Below are positions 1-13,686 of a stretch of DNA of 64,000 bases, in pieces (position 1 is the first letter of the stretch; each line of letters begins with the position of its first letter). The DNA is from Psoroptes ovis (Eukaryota > Arthropoda > Arachnida > Sarcoptiformes > Psoroptidae), in assembly GCA_002943765.1 (NCBI GenBank), contig PQWQ01000008.1:1426001-1490000 (forward strand), read 5' to 3'. The position numbers and the translations under genes were made by a program. The notes under the pieces are model-generated. The model saw only the letters and a program-made list of their open reading frames with translations. It searched no databases and was not told the DNA's origin.

Positions 1-3000
1 ATACAACAGCTCCCGATACGCTCAGGCTATTGCCGTTCGAATGATATCGATTTGCTCGTTAAATTATTCCAAAATGGTCTAAAATCGCTGGAAATATTCA
101 ACATTCACCTTTATCCATGCAACAATCAATTTCAGCTTTGTCAAAATACATTATTGGCCACCAGTGGTGGCGCTGCTGGCGGTCAAAATAGCCAAAATAT
201 TAATATCGTTCAGAATTCATCGATGATTATCGTGAATCAAAATAAACAACAACAACAACAGCAGCAGAATTTACAGCTACGTCTTAAAGAAGAGAAGGAA
301 GCAATGGAACTATTTTGTAATATATTCACCGTACTATCAACACAAACATTTTATGTAATAATCAAATCATCCATTGATTTTGTTGTCAAATGTCTGGCCG
401 AAAATAATAACATTATCCAGCTTGTCCACTATTTTTTGTCGCAAAAAAATACATCAAGAATATTTGCCGATATCCTAACCGGGTACCTTGTCGAACGTAT
501 GGAAATTATGGGCCAGCATAGTGAAATGTCCAACCTCTTTCTCAAATTATTCAAAGCCGTATTCGGTTCCGTATCGTGTTTGAATTTTGAAAATGAACAA
601 ATGCTTCAACCTCATCTTCAAAAACTGGTGAATAATTCAATGAAAATGGCTTTGAATGCACAAGAACCATACAATTATTTCATGTTATTACGTGCCTTGT
701 TTCGTTCGATTGGTGGCGGTTCCCATGATCAACTTTATCGTGAATTTCTACCAATGTTACCATCACTGTTGCAAGGTTTGAACAATTTCCAAACCGGTAT
801 ACATCGGCAAAATATGAAAGATTTATTCGTTGAACTATGCTTGACGATTCCGGTACGATTATCATCACTTTTGCCATACTTGCCATGGTTAATGGACCCG
901 CTGGTTTCGGCATTGAATGGTGCACCGAACCTTATTGCTCAAGGTCTACGGACCCTGGAACTGTGTGTTGATAATTTACAACCAGATTTCCTTTATGCCC
1001 ACTTTTTGCCGATACGTATCGAACTAATGCAATCCCTATGGAAGACTTTACGGTATCAAAATGATAACATTGCTCAGATATCGTTTCGTATTATTGGTAA
1101 ATTAGGTGGCACTAATCATCGGATGATTGATGAACCACAAAAATTGGAATACATCGAACAATTTCGTGACCCGATTGCGGCCAAATTCAATGCCGCTGAC
1201 GATGATGATGACGATGATCATGATTTAAGCAAGAATCGTGCTGATCATACGGATGTTAACCATAGTATCGATGATCATCCCCAACACCACCATCAACCAT
1301 CATCGACCAAGATACCGACCCATGGTACCTATTCATACATGTTGCTCAAGTTCGCTGATCAAAACAATCTGTCATCGATTCAATTGCCTGTCGACAAGAT
1401 TATAGATGTCGCTTGCAGCATCTTGTTGATGCCAAATATCGATACTTTTTATCGGCAACAAAGTTGGGAAGTTGTCAAAGGTTTCTTGATCGCCAATATT
1501 CAACCGATATCGATGGTTAATTTCGATGGTGACAAAGAATCAATGTATCGATTGTTTACACATTCATCATTTCAATCATTCGGTACTTGTGATTATGGCA
1601 CTTCGTACAATCCGAATCAATCAATGTCCACATCATCTTCGGGAACATCATCGACAGCGTCCACACAATCGTCATCATCGATATTATCGTCCGGTACCGC
1701 GACCAACATTTACAAGTACGGAGATGAAAAACTACGTAAAGTTCATGAAAAAGCACTGATCGCAATGTTGTTGGCTTCGGCCATCAAAGAGTTAGGGCAA
1801 AATGTGATCAATTTCATGGCACCACTGGTTCGGCATTATGTACTGGTCGCCATATGTCAACAATGTGGTCCAATCAATGCTTCGGGCCGCACCACCCGAC
1901 TGTATGGGATGGATCCACTTGTACTGATCGATGCTATGACCTATGTCATGGAACAAGAAGATAAAGAACTGTGTAAAGCTTGTCAATTCGTCCTACGGTT
2001 AATCATTGAAACGACGACCACGATTCTTGGTGGAAGTATTGATCGTGCTTGTCAGTTACCGCTGTATGAATATATTCTTGAACGTGTTTGTTCATTGTGC
2101 TATGAACGTGCTTGGTTTTCGAAATACGGGGGCTGCTTCATCGTTCGCTATCTATTCGAACGTATGTCACTACGGTGGTTGTTCGGCCATCAATTTATCA
2201 TATTGAAAGCTATGCTTTACGTTATGATGGATCTATCGGGTGACCTATCATCCGGTGTCATTGAAATGGCCAAAGATAATATGGAAACAATGATACGTAT
2301 TTGTGGTAAACCATTGAATCAATCGAATCAACTGAATCCAGATCTACAAGAACTGCAAAAGAAATCAATGAACGATGTCGTACAAGAGCTACTGCGGCAA
2401 ATAACCTCCCATAATACTGATGTACGTGAACAGGCCATGTATTTGCTCGATGTTTATTCACGAATCGGTCAATGTACCGTGGCCGATATCATAAGGCCCC
2501 ACAAAGAAATGCTCGATGATATGGTACCGTTTCGTAAGCAAAAATTATTTCAACAACCCTTACAGGTTCAAATCGGTATTCTTGATGGTAATACATTTTG
2601 TATAACCCTTGAACCACAATTATTCGTAATCGATATTACCATAGCTGAACATCAACAATTTTTCAATGATATCTATTCGATATGTGATAATGATGATGAT
2701 ACGTTGCGTAAACTTCCATGCTATAAAAATGTTCAATCATTTACCAAGCTACGCAAGGCTGCCATCCGCACCCTATCGGCTACTTGTCAACATTTACCAT
2801 CATTGTCGAACAAGATATTCAATGTCCTATACAAAGCATTGATATCATCCGATATCGAACTACAAGAATGTTCATTCGAATGTCTTCGAAACTATCGATA
2901 TTTGTCGAATGTCAATCAAGAATTGATTCGTAATAATAATCGAAATTTCTTGCGTAACCTTAGCGAACCACGGCTGTTGTCACCCAAGGATACCTTACTG

Positions 3001-6000
3001 CTTAAAAAACTGAAAAAATTGTCCAAATTATTCTCATATCTGTTCAATGATAAGCTGTGTGAGCTCATGTTTCAACACCTACAACGATCGGTGGACATAT
3101 GTTATCAAAATCTACGGCGACAACGTGATAAAGAGTATGATTATCGGCTACAAATCAGTGGTAGTAATGCTAATAATCAGCAGCCACCACCGAATCAAGA
3201 TAACAATTTGGACATAATCAAAACGAATCAAATTCAACTCGAAACCCAGATCCAATCCTATTTAAACCTTGGTGTTGAAATAATCGACTTATTCGGTGAA
3301 ATAACCGCTGCAAATGTTAATTATGTTGAATTATTGCTGAACCACCTGGTAAAATCTGAACAAATACTTGATATTTATATCTATAGCCAGTATTATCAGC
3401 CCATAAAATCATTTATGAAACGTTTCCCGCAAGATTCTGTTGAACAAATGCAACGTCGTATGAATGAAGATGCTGTTTTTAGATTTTTCCTTTATGCATT
3501 GTCCGATCAAGATGATGATGGTGGTGAGGATGGAAATGGTGGTAATGGCCCTGGTGGTGGTCGTAATGGCAGTGGTGGTGGTAATGGTACGGGTGGTGGT
3601 AATGGCCATGGCGGTAATGGTGGACCAGGTGGTGGACCCAATGGAGGTAAAACAAGAGCCCAAGCCACTGCGGAAGCGGACAAACCACCGAAATCGAATC
3701 CATTTCGAACCATTCTCTACGAAAATCCATCACATTTGATTATGATTTTACAGCAAAGTCTTAAATTGCTTCAACAGCAACAGGTTGTAACCTCAACTTC
3801 GACACCTACTACTTCTTCAGCAACTTCGGCAACCGTTGCGGCCACCACATCATCAACATCGATGATTGACGATAAATCATTGCTCAATCTACAACAACAA
3901 TCACCGCAACAAGTACCGGCACCAGCATCGACAATCGATGTTATATCAACGACAGTAGCGACACCATCATCAGCTACACCAATTCAATCACCATCATCAT
4001 CATCGGCATCGACTTCATCATTATCATCAGCTACAACAGCGACTACATCGACAGCAACGACAACACCTAATCAATCAACATTGTTGATCAATTATCAACG
4101 ATATCAAATCATTAAACTCGTTTCAATATTGGTCAAACATAATGAAGAATGGCTATCCACACAGTCGGAGCTGGTAAAACTATTGAAGCTAATATGGTTA
4201 TCCGAACGTTTTCATTGTGATCATAAAGATAATTATCATACAAACATACGCCAGTTGAATGAGCCAAAACTGCTGCTTAAATGTTTGAAAACATATCTGA
4301 AATTTAATGAAAATGAATACGATTTATATTTCCAACTATTGAGGGTGTTTATTGGGAAATATCATTGTAATTTTGAATTTATACGCCGTTATTTTGCTGA
4401 AGACCTGCAGCGCCAGCGTTCAATTGAATGGAAGCGGCAAATATTTTTGCGATTTTGTGAGATTTTCGACCAAAATCAATCTAAAACGGCCGCAACAGTG
4501 ACCGCTGCCGAATCGAATCTTATGAATTTAGACCTGAAAATTGAATATTCAATCGAACTCAAAGCCAAAATCCTCCAATATCTGATCATACCGATATTCT
4601 CGTATGTTTTTACGAATAATATGAATGAAGAATTTCTTGGGCCACCTCTTAACGATGATGACCAAGGTACACCTTCGACTCCGATGGCCACCGACGATAG
4701 CAGAGAAGTGAATTTGGTCAGCGTCTTCTTGAACGTTCTGATCAAAGAAACACCTGAAATCAACGACACCATTCGCATACTGATAATGCAATTGGCATGT
4801 TTGATTGTTGAACATGCATCCAAATATATTCGTCCATCACAAATATCGGAAAATGAACGAATTCCGCGGTCGAAACGTGAAAATTCCGATGTTCGCAAGC
4901 TAATGACATATGCATGGCCTGGTATGTATATGACCAAACGGCAAGACCTTTCGAAAAAATATTATTGTCACCTATTGTTGGCTCATATCATATCGAAAAT
5001 ATCGATCCATAAAAAGATAATTAAACAAGTATTTCATTCGCTGCTCAATGCTTACTACCCTGAATCACGGGCTATTGTATTCAATGCATTGGAAATCTTG
5101 ATTCCAGTAATACCGCAACGTATCAATGATAATTATCGTATGATGCGTCAATTGACCAAGAAATTAATGATTGAAGAATCACATATCCCTCAACAATTCA
5201 ATCATCTGCTTCATATAATCGTTAAATATTATCGTATTTATTACCCTAATCGTCATAGTTATGTACCACACATTACGAACGCTATTCAACGTTATGGCCT
5301 CTCGCAGAATTCGTTGATTGTCGAACAACGAAAGCTTGCGTTGGATCTTGTCGAGGTTATAATCCGATGGGAACACGAGCGGTTATCGATCGAACAGCTG
5401 GATAAATCCGACAAACAAAATGACCCCGATTCAAGTGATAGTGAATCGAGTTTTGATTCGAAACAAGATCAACAGCAGCCACAGCCGCAGCATGGTCATA
5501 ATCGGTCATCAAATTCGAATAATCAACCGAATCAACAAGATTCGATCATGATGAACAATGGTGGCAACAGTGGTGGCTCAATCGAACGTGAATATTCCGA
5601 TATGATCATTCAATTTCTATTTCGATTCATTTGTATGTCACCTGATTTCAATGTACCTGCGAATAGTAACATTAACCTTTCAACTTTGACCAATTTACCA
5701 TCATCGATTATCATGTTAATGTCCAATCAGTCATCATTGCAATCATCCCAATCACAACAACCACAAACATCATCACAATTATCATCAACATTATCATCGC
5801 TAGCATCATCATCGACCATCCAAGAGCTCCTCTGTCGTCGTGCATTCATATTGCTTAAAGATATTCTACAAAATGAATTTTGGCCGCTTAACGATATCAA
5901 GCTGACCGTATTGGAACGAATCCTCGTATCGGTACCGATTAATCATGAGCTGTCGATGCTTTCATCATCATCTTTGGCTTCAGGCGTTGGATCTGGAGCC

Positions 6001-9000
6001 ACAGCATCAGCTTCGACGGCCACTTCAGCATCAGGAGCAGCGACAACTGGAGCAGCAGGGGCAGCAGCCGCAGCGGCATCAGGTGGTCAAATTCAACCGA
6101 ATAACAACATAATTTCCATATGTTTAGCCCTCGATATTTTATTGCTGTTACTTCAAGTCCTTAAACGTGATATATCGATTCAGCTGCTTCAACCACTTCA
6201 ACGTGCCATTTACCTTTGTTGTATGTGCCCAAATCATAAAGTTATCACATCGGTCTATAACCTTTTGGCCAAAATGATGTCGATCGTACCGCCAACATGT
6301 GTACAACCAAAAAAGGTGGATACATTGGAAACATTCGAACAGCTTTACACCGATATCCACTCATTGATATTGAATGGTTTCATGTTGTTCAATAAGGTCA
6401 GTCAACAGCAGCAGCCGCAGCAATCGAATCAGCCGCAAACATCAAATGCGCCCCCTGGTGGTAGCATGTCCAACATTTCAATAATTCAAGGTAATCCACC
6501 AATGAATGCGGCAAACATTACGCCACAGCAGCAGCAACAACAAGCGCAAATGTTTGCAGCGAATCGGCTGATGAACAATGCACAACAACAACAAAGAATC
6601 GCTGGTGGTGGCCAGCAGCAGCAACCGCAGCCGCAACAGCCACAGTCACAATTAACTTGCTCATCAACCACTCAATTGACGCATTTGTTTAGCGTCTTGA
6701 TGTGTTTGAAAGCTGCCTGCATCAATGAACCGACATACATTGACCGTCTTACGACACCATTTTTGATTATGCTTCAAAAACTGGTCAAAGAACATACGAC
6801 CATTTATCAACATTCGCACGCGCCACAAGATCCGCAATGTAATCCATCGTTGTGTGCCGATATCATTAGCCTTTGTTTGGAATTGATCAAGAATCGTATC
6901 GCATACACTAACCCAGATACCCGCAAGCTAATTGTGACCATATTCACCGTACTGATCGATAAATCGAACGAAGTTAAAGTTATGAAGACACTGTTACGGA
7001 TTCTAGAAGAATGGATTAAGCAGGGTTCGTCCAATTCGAATTCGAATTCCGCAACCGGCCCTTCGAACGCTGCGGCCAAAGGTGCGAATCAACAACAGCA
7101 ACAGCAGCCGCCATCGCAGCAACAACCACAGCAGCCATCATCCGCAATGATGTTACGTGAAAAAACGGCATTAATCATACGAATTGGTCAAAATATTGAA
7201 AAACGTTTCCATGATGACGGCGAGCTGAATGGGCAATATTTGGAGCTGATCCACTATATCTACTCAGATGATCAGCTTAAATCACATGACATTGTTACGA
7301 AGCTTGAATTTGCCTTTATGAGCGGTTTACGTTGTCAACAACCGAAAATACGACAAAAATTTTTCCGATTACTCGATTCATACCTTAAACGTAGCCTATA
7401 TGATCGTATATTGTTCATTATCAATTCACAAAGTTGGGATACAATAGCCCTTCATTATTGGATTAAACAATCAATCGAGCTGATATTATCGTTGACCGGT
7501 TCGAATGGTAATGGTTCGACGAATTCGACAAATTCGAATTCCAGACAAAATATGATCAAATCATCGATGAATTATCGTACAAAGCTACCGTTGCCGATAT
7601 CATTGATATCGCTGAACAACCATCATGATAATCAGTATCAAAATCAGCCGGATCAATACAATCAAATGTTGAATACTTCGGCCACCAACAACAAGCAATC
7701 CGGTTATCTCTTCACGAACATGGACGCATTCGCTTCGAACGGTGATAATCAAGGTAACAACGTCGAGATGATGGACGTTTCGGTTGGCGGAAACGGTGTA
7801 TACGACGCTGACACCGGTGGGGGGGTGGCCAGCGGTCATCTTCGACGAACAATGGCCAGCAAGCTTCTTCGGCCACCAGTAAACGAACGAATAAGGATAA
7901 AATCCGAGACATAATCGATATCGTATGCGATTTCTTGCGTGATAACAATGGCTACCGATCAGCTGATTTTTATTTTGCCGTCGCTCAACTTTGCCATTTG
8001 GATCAACAACTTGCGAATCATGTTTGGATTCAACTGTTTCCCCGCTTGTATTCGATACTAAACGAACGCCAGAAGATTGTGGTCGCTTACGAATTGTCAC
8101 CATTCCTCATATCGGGCATACATCAATATCAACGTGACTTAGCGATTAGTTCGGTGAATACATTTTTCGAAGCAATTCAATATTGTGAACCGGCCATAAA
8201 ATTTCGTCCGTGTATTCTCCGCTACCTAAGCCGTAATCATAATCTTTGGCATAATGCAGCATTGTTGCTCGAAGCTGAATTCCTTGATCACCATCCGAAC
8301 GATAATTCGGCTGCAAATCGCTTCGCATATGGTCTCGGTGGGCTAATCACCAATGATCTCATTAATCAATATCAAATGAATGCAACGCCATCAACGATGG
8401 CCACTTCAACTGCGGCCGGAATCGCTACGACCAAACATTCAACACGTGCAGCATTGATTCAGCAACAGCACGTGGATCAAAATGACCCCGCATCATCAAC
8501 TGCCGCAGCAATGTTGAATAATACGAAACAAATCATACAAAATCTGCTGCCAATCGAACTACCGCAATCGTTGAATCAACCATATCAACATGAATGTATG
8601 GCAGCACTGTCGCAAATATATGAAACATTAAATGAACAAGATTATTGGTCCGGTGTTTGGTATCGTAAAGCACATTTCAAAGAAACCCTAATAGCCATTG
8701 CTTATGAACAACAAGGTTATTTTGAACAAGCCAAGGGTGCTTACGAACTAGCGATGAACAAAGGTCAAATTGAATTGAATAATGGTTCGAATACAAGTGG
8801 TGCCACCGGTAATAATGCTGCCAACAGCTCCATACCCCTTTGGCTTAATGATGAATATCTTCTATGGGAATCACATTGGATCCGTTGTTCGAAAGAGCTG
8901 AATCAATGGGATTTCCTTAAAGATTATGGCAGTACCAGCGAGTTGTTTAATCCATTTTTGGTTCTTGAATCAGCATGGCGTATTCCAGATTGGGATGCAA

Positions 9001-12000
9001 TGCAATTCGCATCGATACGGGTTGAACAAAATTTCCCTAAAGAATATGCATGGAAGCTAGCCTTATACAAAGGTTATAACGCCCTCTGTAATCCAAATTA
9101 TCGTGATTTTGAACTTGCTGAACGTATGATTGATGTGGCAACAAATTTCCTGCTCAAAGAATGGCGTAAATTACCGAAAATTGTTTCGACAGCTCATTTC
9201 ACAATATTGCAAGGTGCACATCAAGTAATCGAACTGAATGAAGCCCATAACCTTAACAATATCCTGTACAGTTCGATGAACAGTACGAATCAATATCAAT
9301 CAATGAATGAACGGCCATCATCCGAACTTCGAAGCCTGATAAAAACATGGAAAAATCGTTTGCCAATCGTAGCCGATGATCTATCACATTGGAGCGATAT
9401 ATTCACTTGGCGTCAACATCATTATCAAATGATTGTCAGTCGTTTTGAACAAGAAATACGTCTGCAGCAACAACAGCAGCAGCAACAATCGAATCAATCG
9501 CAATCATCGGCGACCGCAGCGCCACCACCACCACCGACAACATCAACAAATGCAGCCGCATCGAATGCGCTATGTGGTGCACATGCATCAGCACAATCAC
9601 TGATACATTTGGCCAAAGTTGCACGTAAACATTTTTTGATTAATGTCGCTTTGGATCAATTGAATCGTATTCATACGATACCAAAAGTACCGATAATCGA
9701 TTGTTTTCAAAAAATTCGACAACAACTCAAATGTCACCTGTTAAAACATTCGATTCAACCAACAGGTGAAGAACTACAAGAAGCAATGTCCGTAATCGAT
9801 TGTACACATTTACATTTTTTTCAAAATGAAATGATGGCCGAATTCATTGCGCTCAAAGGTTATGTCCTTATGAAAATGAATCGATTGGATGAAGCAAATA
9901 AAAATTTTTCAGCATCACTTCAGCTTAGTGATACCGTAGTAAAATCATGGGCAATGTGGGGTGAATTTTTCTATGAAATTTTCTGCAAGGAACCATTTCA
10001 ACAACGAAACCTACAAAATGGTAAAAATGCAATCATCGCATTCTTACATGCATCAAGACATCAAAGTGAATCAAAAACCAGAAAATATCTGTCACAGGTC
10101 CTGTGGCTATTGTCATATGATAAAGATCAACAACTGGCTCAAACTGTTGAACAATATAATATCGGTGTACCGGCCTGCAACTGGGTACCATGGATTCAAC
10201 AACTGTTACATTGCCTGATTCGTTCCGAAGGTCAACACATGTTGACCATACTTTCACAAATAAGTAAAGTATTCCCCGAGGCTGTATATTTCCCAACACG
10301 GACCTTGTATCTGTCCCTGCGGACCGAACAACGTGAAATGAAATATAAATTTTGTATCTTATCAGCTGCTGTTGGTATTAATCAACAACAACAACAAGCT
10401 CAGCAGCAAGCCCAGCAACAATCATCAAGCAATGATCAACTTCAAGTATCATCGGCCATACTCCGTTGTACCCGTATAATGCATCATCAACGTGAACTTC
10501 ATCCAACCTTACTTACATCGATCGAAGGTATCCTCGATCAAATGTCATGGTTCCGAGAGAATTGGTTCGAAGAAATCCTTCGCCAGCTTCGGCAAGCATT
10601 GGCCAAATGTTATATGATTGCATTCGAAAATCGTGATAATGTTGCCGAAACGGTTACATCACCGCAAACATTGAATTATATACGGAAATTGGTCAACACT
10701 TTCGGTATGGGTATTGATAATAATGCTCAACAGCAACAACAAGCGCAGCCTTCAAGAACTTCGGCTTCTGGTGCAGCTGGTGCATCGTCAACAACAGCAA
10801 CTTCGGCAACGACCAATACGACAGCATCCGAAACGCTTGCCCGCCGTCAACAATCAACAATCCAAGACCCGGATTTTCAAAAAATGAAACAACAATTCGC
10901 GAATGATTTTGATTTCAATGTTCAAGGTTCACATAAGTTGCATCAGCTGATTATAAAATTTAAAAAATGGATAAAAATATTGGAAGCTAAAGCTAAACTG
11001 TTGCCGAGATCATGGCTTCTGGAAGAAAAATGTCGTTATCTTAGTAATTTTTCAAATCAAATTGTAGACGTTGCGCTACCTGGTGAATATTTCCTACCGA
11101 AATCGAATCCAATATCGATTGTACATATTGCACGATTTATGCCACGTGTTGAAATTATAACCAAGCATAATACGACCGCTCGGCGTTTATCGATACGAGG
11201 ACATAATGGTAAAATTTATCCGTATCTGGTGTTGAATGATTCATCGTTGAGTGAAGTTCGGCGGGAAGAACGATTTCTTCACCTGTTACGGCTGTTGAAT
11301 TTATACCTGGCTAAACATAAAGAAACTGCACGGCGAATCATTAATTTTACCATTCCCCGAGTGGTACCGATCCATGGACAAATGCGTTTCGTACAAGATT
11401 ATCTGTCGTCGCTTTCGTTGATTGAAATCTATAAACAACACATGATTCGACGTGGTAGTGATCCTGATGCACCGATCGCTAAGTATTATGATCGTTTACT
11501 AAGTCTTCAGACTAAAATGCAACATCAAAATCTTAAACAATCGCAGCAGCAGCAGCCACCTCAAGTATCGATATCACAGTTGAAAGAAATCATTACCGAC
11601 ATTCAAACATCGATGGCATCGAAAACATTGTTGAAAGAATGGGCGCTGCAAACGTTTTCGACGGCCACCGAATTTTGGCATTTCCGTAAGCTGTTCACCA
11701 TTCAATTAGGTCTTGCTGGTCTGTTGGAATTTGCATTCCATTTGACCCGTTTGAATCCAGACATGATGTACATTCACCGTGATAGTGGCCTGATCAATAT
11801 TGCCTACTACCGGTTCGATTTAAACGATGAAAATGGTAAGTTTGGTTCGATTTTCGAACCTTAAAACCTTGTAACCTTGTGATTTAATTGAAATTTTCAA
11901 TTTTTCAAATTCCACACAGGTGAACTGATCAGCAATCAATCCGTACCGTTTCGACTGACGCATAGCATACAAAATCTTATCACCGAAATCGGTATAAATG

Positions 12001-12705
12001 GACCATTAACAGCAACCATGATATCCACAGCTAGCTGTTTGACGCATCCAAATTATAAAGTTCGTTCAATCCTGTTGGCCATTCTGCGTGATGAAATTAT
12101 CAATTGGTACAAGCGAATTAAATCGAATGAAAAAATGGCCCTGATTACGGCGGCCATAACCGCTGTGGCCAATAATCAAAATGTACGAACATTTATCCAA
12201 CAACAAGCTGCTCAGCAGCAGCAGCAGCAACAAAACATAAACAACACCAGCAGCGGCGCCACTGATGATGTTAATGCTCAAGATGCTGTTGCCAATAACA
12301 GTGGCAGCACCACCGATCAATCACAATCAAATCAATCGATTAACTTGTTAAATACATCGAATCGAAATCAACAACAACAACAACAATTCACACAACAACA
12401 ATTGGCCGATGTTGTTAATCAACCACATATGAATGAAATACCAGAGCTCGGTGGTGAAGAATTGGTAAATTTGGCGACGAAAGCTGCGAATGTTATCATG
12501 TCTCGATTACAGAGTATGTATTTCATGGTCTTGATGTTGATGATAATTTGGTTAATTGAATTGAATTAATTTTAATTTTGTTCATGTTTGCATAGATTTA
12601 TCAACGTTCGATGGTAATGAAAGTAATGTAGCAACATTAATCAATACGGCTACGAATCCGGATAATCTTTGTAATATGGATCCATCATGGCATCCTTGGC
12701 TTTAG
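1..12705 (+). CDS. TRRAP: TRRAP/Tra1 (Nipped-A) homologue, 5'-partial, one apparent frameshift
   Basis: TRRAP is the very large PIKK-family pseudokinase that docks transcription activators to the SAGA and TIP60/NuA4 acetyltransferase complexes in the nucleus. The frame is open from base 1, so the N-terminus lies outside. Read exons: 1-11835 (with a frame change between 7812 and 7911), 11920-12513 and 12596-12705; introns of 84 and 82 bp have GTAAGT/CACAG and GTATGT/ATAG ends. Restoring one base gives 12,540 nt, exactly 4180 codons with the stop. HEAT-type repeats fill the first ~2600 residues (conserved block around nt 664-960), the FAT region lies at about nt 8600-10700, and the PI3K-like domain at about nt 11070-12510. 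The last exon ends NLCNMDPSWHPWL, almost identical to my memory of the vertebrate FATC end. DFG and DRHxxN kinase motifs are absent, as in all TRRAPs. PolyQ, Gly/Asn and Ser/Thr tracts enlarge it relative to the ~3860-residue human protein. A variant poly(A) signal ATTAAA lies at 12938. Confidence 0.95.
7813..7911 (+). other. TRRAP frameshift window with 7-G homopolymer
   Basis: The upstream frame (codons starting at 1 modulo 3) runs to a TAA at 7912-7914. The conserved downstream frame (0 modulo 3) is open only after a TGA at 7809-7811. Both are open in 7812-7911. A G run at 7819-7825 lies in this stretch; one additional G would join the two frames as Gly-rich then Ser/Asn/Gln-rich linker. 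No intron with good consensus and correct phases was found between them. A homopolymer error in the assembly is the simplest explanation; a true null allele is possible. Confidence 0.75.
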
Positions 12706-13142
12706 GTGGATTTTTTTTGGTTTTGAGTAGATTTTCGATTCGAATTCATCGATCATATTGATCATTCATTGATTTCACATTTTGTAATGAAGTATTTTGT
12801 ATTTAAACACCGAACCCATCAGCTGAGTGAGCTAAATTTTCATATTTTTTAAAGTATTTTTCTTTATATTTGACCTTTCATATACGTTGAAACATTGTAC
12901 TATTTTTGTATGTCATTCATTTTCTTTTTTTATTCGAATTAAAAATATTTTTGTTTACCAATTTTTTGTTTTTCAGTGTTTACTTGTATTTGCTTGTATT
13001 TGGCGCCAGAAAATTCAAATTTGAAAAAGAAAAAAAAATTCGAAAATCACCAAAGTAACGCCATCTGTTGCTGTTCAAAGTCACTTTCAGCAAAAAAAAA
13101 TTCGTTGAGTTTTCATTTTTTTTTGCACTTTTTGTCTTTCAT

Positions 13143-13220
13143 TAGGTTGTTCGAAAAGTTTTTGCCGATTTTCTAATTATTTTCTACGATATAATCGGCA
13201 AAAACTTTCCGGACAACCTA
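13143..13220. mobile_element. mariner-like MITE, subfamily B
   Basis: A 78-bp hairpin with TA ends. The left arm TAGGTTGTTCGAAAAGTTT pairs with the right arm ending TTTCCGGACAACCTA. The inner arms carry GCCGAT/ATCGGC. Confidence 0.8.
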
Positions 13221-13287
13221 AAGTAATAAACTCTTATAACGATGTGAGAATCACTAATAAACAAGTGACGGTTGAATTTTCAGTTAT

Positions 13288-13366
13288 TAGATTGTCCGAA
13301 AAGTTTTTGCCGATTATATCGTAGGGAATCAATGAGAAAATCGGCAAGAACTTATCGGACAACCTA
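13288..13366. mobile_element. mariner-like MITE, subfamily B
   Basis: A 79-bp TA-bounded hairpin with arms TAGATTGTCCGAAAAG and TTATCGGACAACCTA. The inner part holds GCCGATTATATCG and the centre TAGGGAATCA, shared in reverse with the copy at 26628. Confidence 0.8.
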
Positions 13367-13686
13367 ATAGAATTAATTTTCAAATTTTTCTATATCAACA
13401 CAACAAGTCCATGTAATGTGTCAATAGTCGTCAGTTTATTATTGGTTTATTTGTTTTTGTTTACACATATGCATGTGCAACTGTATTTGCGCGCCATAAT
13501 TTTACCGAAATTATTTAAAAAATTTCACAAATTTCAAAAATCAACGGCCATTTTTTTTTTATTTTGGAGAATCTTCGAAATTTTTCCCTTGATTTTGATT
13601 CGAATCAAAATCAAATTCGATTCGGTTTACTACTCGATAATAATAAACGCATGTAACAACAATCATCGATTTTAATGGTGGCCACC

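Larger units (their letters stand above)
12706..13686. other. Intergenic: TRRAP 3' UTR, two MITEs
   Basis: The stretch has poly-T/A rich TRRAP 3' UTR with ATTAAA at 12938, then two hairpin MITEs (13143-13220 and 13288-13366) and AT-rich sequence up to the Kozak-like start of the next gene. I see no ORF with protein-like character. Confidence 0.6.

Noticed and set aside
3409..3739. Several 68-91 codon open frames on both strands inside TRRAP
   Set aside because: They are shadow frames of the GGN/Gly-rich repeat in the TRRAP coding frame.
4476..4937. 153-codon antisense open frame in TRRAP
   Set aside because: Antisense shadow of conserved TRRAP coding sequence; no promoter or splice structure.
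11755..11830. YIHRDSG in TRRAP looks like a kinase HRD motif
   Set aside because: PIKK kinases use DRHxxN and DFG, which are both missing; the surrounding sequence aligns with the pseudokinase region of other TRRAPs, so the HRD is coincidental.
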